Source of the DNA: Mucilaginibacter sp. UBA4741
GTDB lineage: Bacteria > Bacteroidota > Bacteroidia > Sphingobacteriales > Sphingobacteriaceae
DNA: 7,109 nucleotides
NCBI GenBank assembly: GCA_002403905.1
Contig: DHIR01000085.1
Span: 1,369-8,477 of the forward strand
Reading direction: 5' to 3'
Shown here: positions 5,346-7,109 of the stretch, in pieces
How positions within the stretch are numbered: the stretch's first letter is position 1
How the letters are laid out: every line of letters begins with the position of its first letter
The notes under the pieces: generated by a model
The model's input: only the letters and a program-made list of their open reading frames with translations
What the model was told of the DNA's origin: nothing
Databases searched by the model: none
Made by a program: the position numbers and the translations under genes

Positions 5346-6406
5346 TGGCTATAGACCACTGTGCCCCGGCTGCCGAACGTAAAAAATTAGGCTTTTTAGA
5401 TCGTTACCTTACCCTATGGATATTTATAGCGATGGCTGTTGGTGTGGCTATGGGGTATTTTATGCCATCATCGGCAGCGTTTATAAACTCGTATTCAAGT
5501 GGTACTACCAATATACCATTAGCTATTGGTTTGATACTCATGATGTACCCGCCATTAGCTAAAGTAAAGTACGAGAACATGGGCGAGGTATTTAAAGATA
5601 CCAAAGTACTAACCGCATCATTAATATTAAACTGGATAATAGGCCCCATACTAATGTTTGTGCTGGCCATAACGCTATTACATAATCACCCTGCCTACAT
5701 GGTGGGGCTTATACTGATAGGCCTTGCCCGCTGCATAGCCATGATAGTGGTATGGAACGAGCTAGCCGACGGCAACCGCGAGTATGCCGCAGGGTTGATT
5801 GCCTTAAACAGCATATTCCAGGTGTTACTGTACAGCGTTTATGCTTATGTGTTTATTACCGTGCTGCCGCCGATATTTGGGTTAAAGGGTTTGGCAGTTA
5901 ACATTACCATAGGCGCTATTGCCAAAAGCGTGGGTATTTATCTTGGCCTGCCTTTTGCAGCGGGTGTTATAAGCCGCTACACTCTCATCAAGCTTAAAGG
6001 CGAGGAATGGTTCCAGACCAAATATGTACCTTTTATATCGCCCATAACTTTAATAGCCCTACTATTTACCATTGTAGTAATGTTTAGCCTTAAAGGCAGT
6101 TTGATAGTACATATACCGTTTGATGTATTGCTGATAGCTTTGCCATTGGTAATATACTTTGCTGTAATGTTTTTGCTAAGTTTTTTCATCGGCAAGTATT
6201 TTGGTGCCGATTATTCGCGCAGTACATCCATAGCATTTACCGCCACCGGCAACAATTTCGAGCTGGCCATAGCTGTAGCTATAGGTGTATTCGGCATTAA
6301 CAGCGGCGAAGCCTTTGCAGGGGTGATAGGACCATTGGTTGAGGTACCCGCGCTTATCGCGTTGGTTAATGTAGCGTTTTGGTTTAGGCGGAAGTTGAAG
6401 TGGTAA
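5345..6406 (+). CDS. acr3: ACR3-family arsenite efflux permease
   Basis: Inner-membrane exporter of arsenite, in the BART superfamily, normally with ten helices and driven by the proton gradient without an ATPase. The 353 residues are hydrophobic, with about ten segments between 21 and 346. Family signatures are intact: [13 protein letters not shown] (126-138) holds Cys130, and [10 protein letters not shown] (301-310) holds Glu306. These match, shifted by one, the Cys129 and Glu305 that I remember as essential in characterised Acr3 proteins. The short cytoplasmic N-terminus contains another thiol, Cys6. Its start overlaps the arsC stop by one base, and it is the last gene of the operon before the hairpin at 6413-6457. 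No ArsA ATPase or ArsD gene is present nearby. The C-terminal R-R-K-L-K-W fits a cytoplasmic end. Confidence 0.94.
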   Translation: MAIDHCAPAAERKKLGFLDRYLTLWIFIAMAVGVAMGYFMPSSAAFINSYSSGTTNIPLAIGLILMMYPPLAKVKYENMGEVFKDTKVLTASLILNWIIGPILMFVLAITLLHNHPAYMVGLILIGLARCIAMIVVWNELADGNREYAAGLIALNSIFQVLLYSVYAYVFITVLPPIFGLKGLAVNITIGAIAKSVGIYLGLPFAAGVISRYTLIKLKGEEWFQTKYVPFISPITLIALLFTIVVMFSLKGSLIVHIPFDVLLIALPLVIYFAVMFLLSFFIGKYFGADYSRSTSIAFTATGNNFELAIAVAIGVFGINSGEAFAGVIGPLVEVPALIALVNVAFWFRRKLKW

Positions 6407-6412
6407 AAAACA

Positions 6413-6457
6413 CGTCATTGCTGTAAGTGTTGCGTGACAATCTTTACAGCAATGACG
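6413..6457. terminator. Hairpin terminator between convergent acr3 and DinB-like gene
   Basis: CGTCATTGCTGTAA (6413-6426) pairs perfectly over 14 bp with TTACAGCAATGACG (6444-6457); a small TTG/CAA stem fits inside the 17-base loop. Read on the minus strand, the stem is followed after two bases by six Ts (complement of 6405-6410), a good intrinsic terminator for the DinB-like gene. On the plus strand the tail is only weakly T-rich, so termination after acr3 would be less efficient. Confidence 0.8.
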
Positions 6458-6466
6458 CAATGTTTA

Positions 6467-6979
6467 TTACGCATAGTGCTTCATTTCCTCCAACTCATCG
6501 GCACTTGGGCCGTAGCTGCCGGGGATAGGTATATTTAGCAATCGCAGGTACACACCTAACTGCGCGCGGTGGTGTATGGTTTGCGCTATGGCTATACGCA
6601 CAGTTTCATATTTGGTCATATCAGCCAAAACATGTTCGCCACTGCGTAGCACCCAAGGTTTTTCTAAATCAGCTTCGTTTGCGGTTTGCAGATGCGCACG
6701 GCCATCGGCATAGGTGTTTTCAAAAATCTCCAATACATCAGCAGTAGTATCAGCAGCGGTAGACTCATAAGGGTTTGCTGCAAAGTCAAGCCCGTTGGTT
6801 GTAATCGCCATACTTATCCAGCCCGGTAATTCGGCAATATGGTTGGTTAATTGCATTATAGTCATGCTTTTTGGATGTGGCTGCCAGTTGTACTTATTGT
6901 TTGGAACGATGATTAATAGGTTGCGGGTAATTTGAGCATCCTGCTCAATTTCTTTTAATAATAATTTGATGATTGACAT
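6467..6979 (-). CDS. DinB-family (DfsB-like) four-helix-bundle protein
   Basis: Soluble 170-residue protein of the DinB/YfiT-like metal-binding four-helix bundle superfamily. Bacterial members include thiol-dependent S-transferases, but most, including this one, have no assigned substrate. Seen features are L-T-N-H-I-A-E-L-P-G-W (44-54) with His47, and I-H-H-R-A-Q-L-G-V-Y-L-R-L-L (135-148). The latter is followed by N-I-P-I-P-G-S-Y-G-P-S-A-D-E (149-162), a tail I associate with a common Bacteroidota subgroup. The usual metal triad is one early His plus H-x-x-x-H on a later helix. Here the first position of that pair is Gln133 (codon CAA) while His137 is kept, with His136 beside it. The ATG at 6979 gives a full first helix. 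The gene is convergent with acr3 and ends 9 bases from the shared hairpin; no functional link to arsenic is evident. Confidence 0.85.
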   Translation of the reverse strand: MSIIKLLLKEIEQDAQITRNLLIIVPNNKYNWQPHPKSMTIMQLTNHIAELPGWISMAITTNGLDFAANPYESTAADTTADVLEIFENTYADGRAHLQTANEADLEKPWVLRSGEHVLADMTKYETVRIAIAQTIHHRAQLGVYLRLLNIPIPGSYGPSADELEEMKHYA

Positions 6980-7027
6980 AGCTTTTATGGTTTTAGTGTT
7001 TGTTGATACAAAGAAACCATGAGCCAG

Positions 7028-7043
7028 TGACAGCGCTATGTCA
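7028..7043. promoter_or_regulatory. Palindrome upstream of the DinB-like gene
   Basis: TGACA (7028-7032) and TGTCA (7039-7043) are perfect inverted half-sites around a six-base centre, about 50 bp upstream of the minus-strand start codon. A weak minus-strand -7-like TTTCTTTG (complement of 7009-7016) lies between it and the gene, so it could be an operator near -33. No regulator is visible here to bind it. Confidence 0.3.
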
Positions 7044-7089
7044 GTAGGGAATTTAAATATTGGCGTAACAGTAAATTAAATACGATTAA

Positions 7090-7107
7090 GAGCCTGTTTA
7101 AAAATAG
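7090..7107. mobile_element. Possible insertion-sequence terminal repeat, cut by the window end
   Basis: GAGCCTGTTTAAAAATAG resembles, from memory, the GAG(G/C)CTGTTT(C/A)AAAA type ends of IS elements common in Bacteroidota. Only this short piece is visible: no transposase, no opposite end and no target duplication can be seen. The call is therefore tentative. Confidence 0.25.
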
Positions 7108-7109
7108 AT

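Noticed and set aside
6176..6460. 94-codon minus-strand frame overlapping the acr3 end and the hairpin
   Set aside because: It overlaps the conserved Glu306 region of acr3 and runs through the terminator stem; the sequence is low in family-like features. It is taken as a shadow of acr3.
1..7109. CRISPR array, tRNA, rRNA or defence genes
   Set aside because: No regularly spaced repeats, cloverleaf-like sequence, rRNA-like sequence or nuclease/helicase-type proteins were seen.

Overview
The window looks like chromosomal DNA from a Bacteroidota member, most likely the Sphingobacteriaceae (Mucilaginibacter/Pedobacter type). The reasons are moderate GC, almost no Shine-Dalgarno sequences, a textbook Bacteroidota promoter (-33 TTTTG, 19 bp, -7 TACTTTTG), a LytS/LytR-type two-component pair beside a LiaF-like protein, and an ars operon carrying a DUF6428-type protein. 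Genus is inferred from gene style only.

Layout. (1) 44-1081 (+): an agmatine deiminase with an intact catalytic set, apparently a single gene here. (2) 1252-3928 (+): a probable three-gene envelope-sensing operon. It has a four-helix membrane protein with a LiaF-like beta-repeat C-terminus, a membrane histidine kinase of the LytS/YehU class (probable TTG start) and a REC-LytTR response regulator that starts directly after the kinase stop codon. A good promoter lies upstream, and farther upstream is a 21-bp-period direct repeat of the kind LytTR regulators bind. (3) 4004-6406 (+): an arsenic resistance operon of arsR, a DUF6428-like Cys-tailed protein, a thioredoxin-type arsenate reductase and an ACR3 arsenite exporter. 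Two 16-bp near-palindromes, each one base away from the same perfect palindrome, lie just before arsR and just before the second gene. (4) 6413-6457: a strong hairpin between convergent genes. (5) 6467-6979 (-): a DinB/DfsB-fold protein in which one expected metal-ligand His appears to be Gln. (6) 6980-7109: no gene seen; it holds one palindrome and, at the window end, an IS-end-like sequence.

How the genes work together. In the ars operon, arsenate is reduced by ArsC and arsenite is exported by Acr3, under control of the thiol-based repressor ArsR at two operators. The least understood member is the 174-residue protein. It ends in two vicinal Cys pairs with the CC-x5-CC spacing remembered from the C-terminus of the arsenite chaperone ArsD, so it is a candidate chaperone, scavenger or co-sensor. 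In the LiaF/LytS/LytR block, the membrane protein could modulate the kinase as LiaF does LiaS, with the LytTR regulator feeding back on its own promoter. The least explained parts of the window are the Cys-tailed ars protein, the paired operators and this putative envelope-sensing loop.
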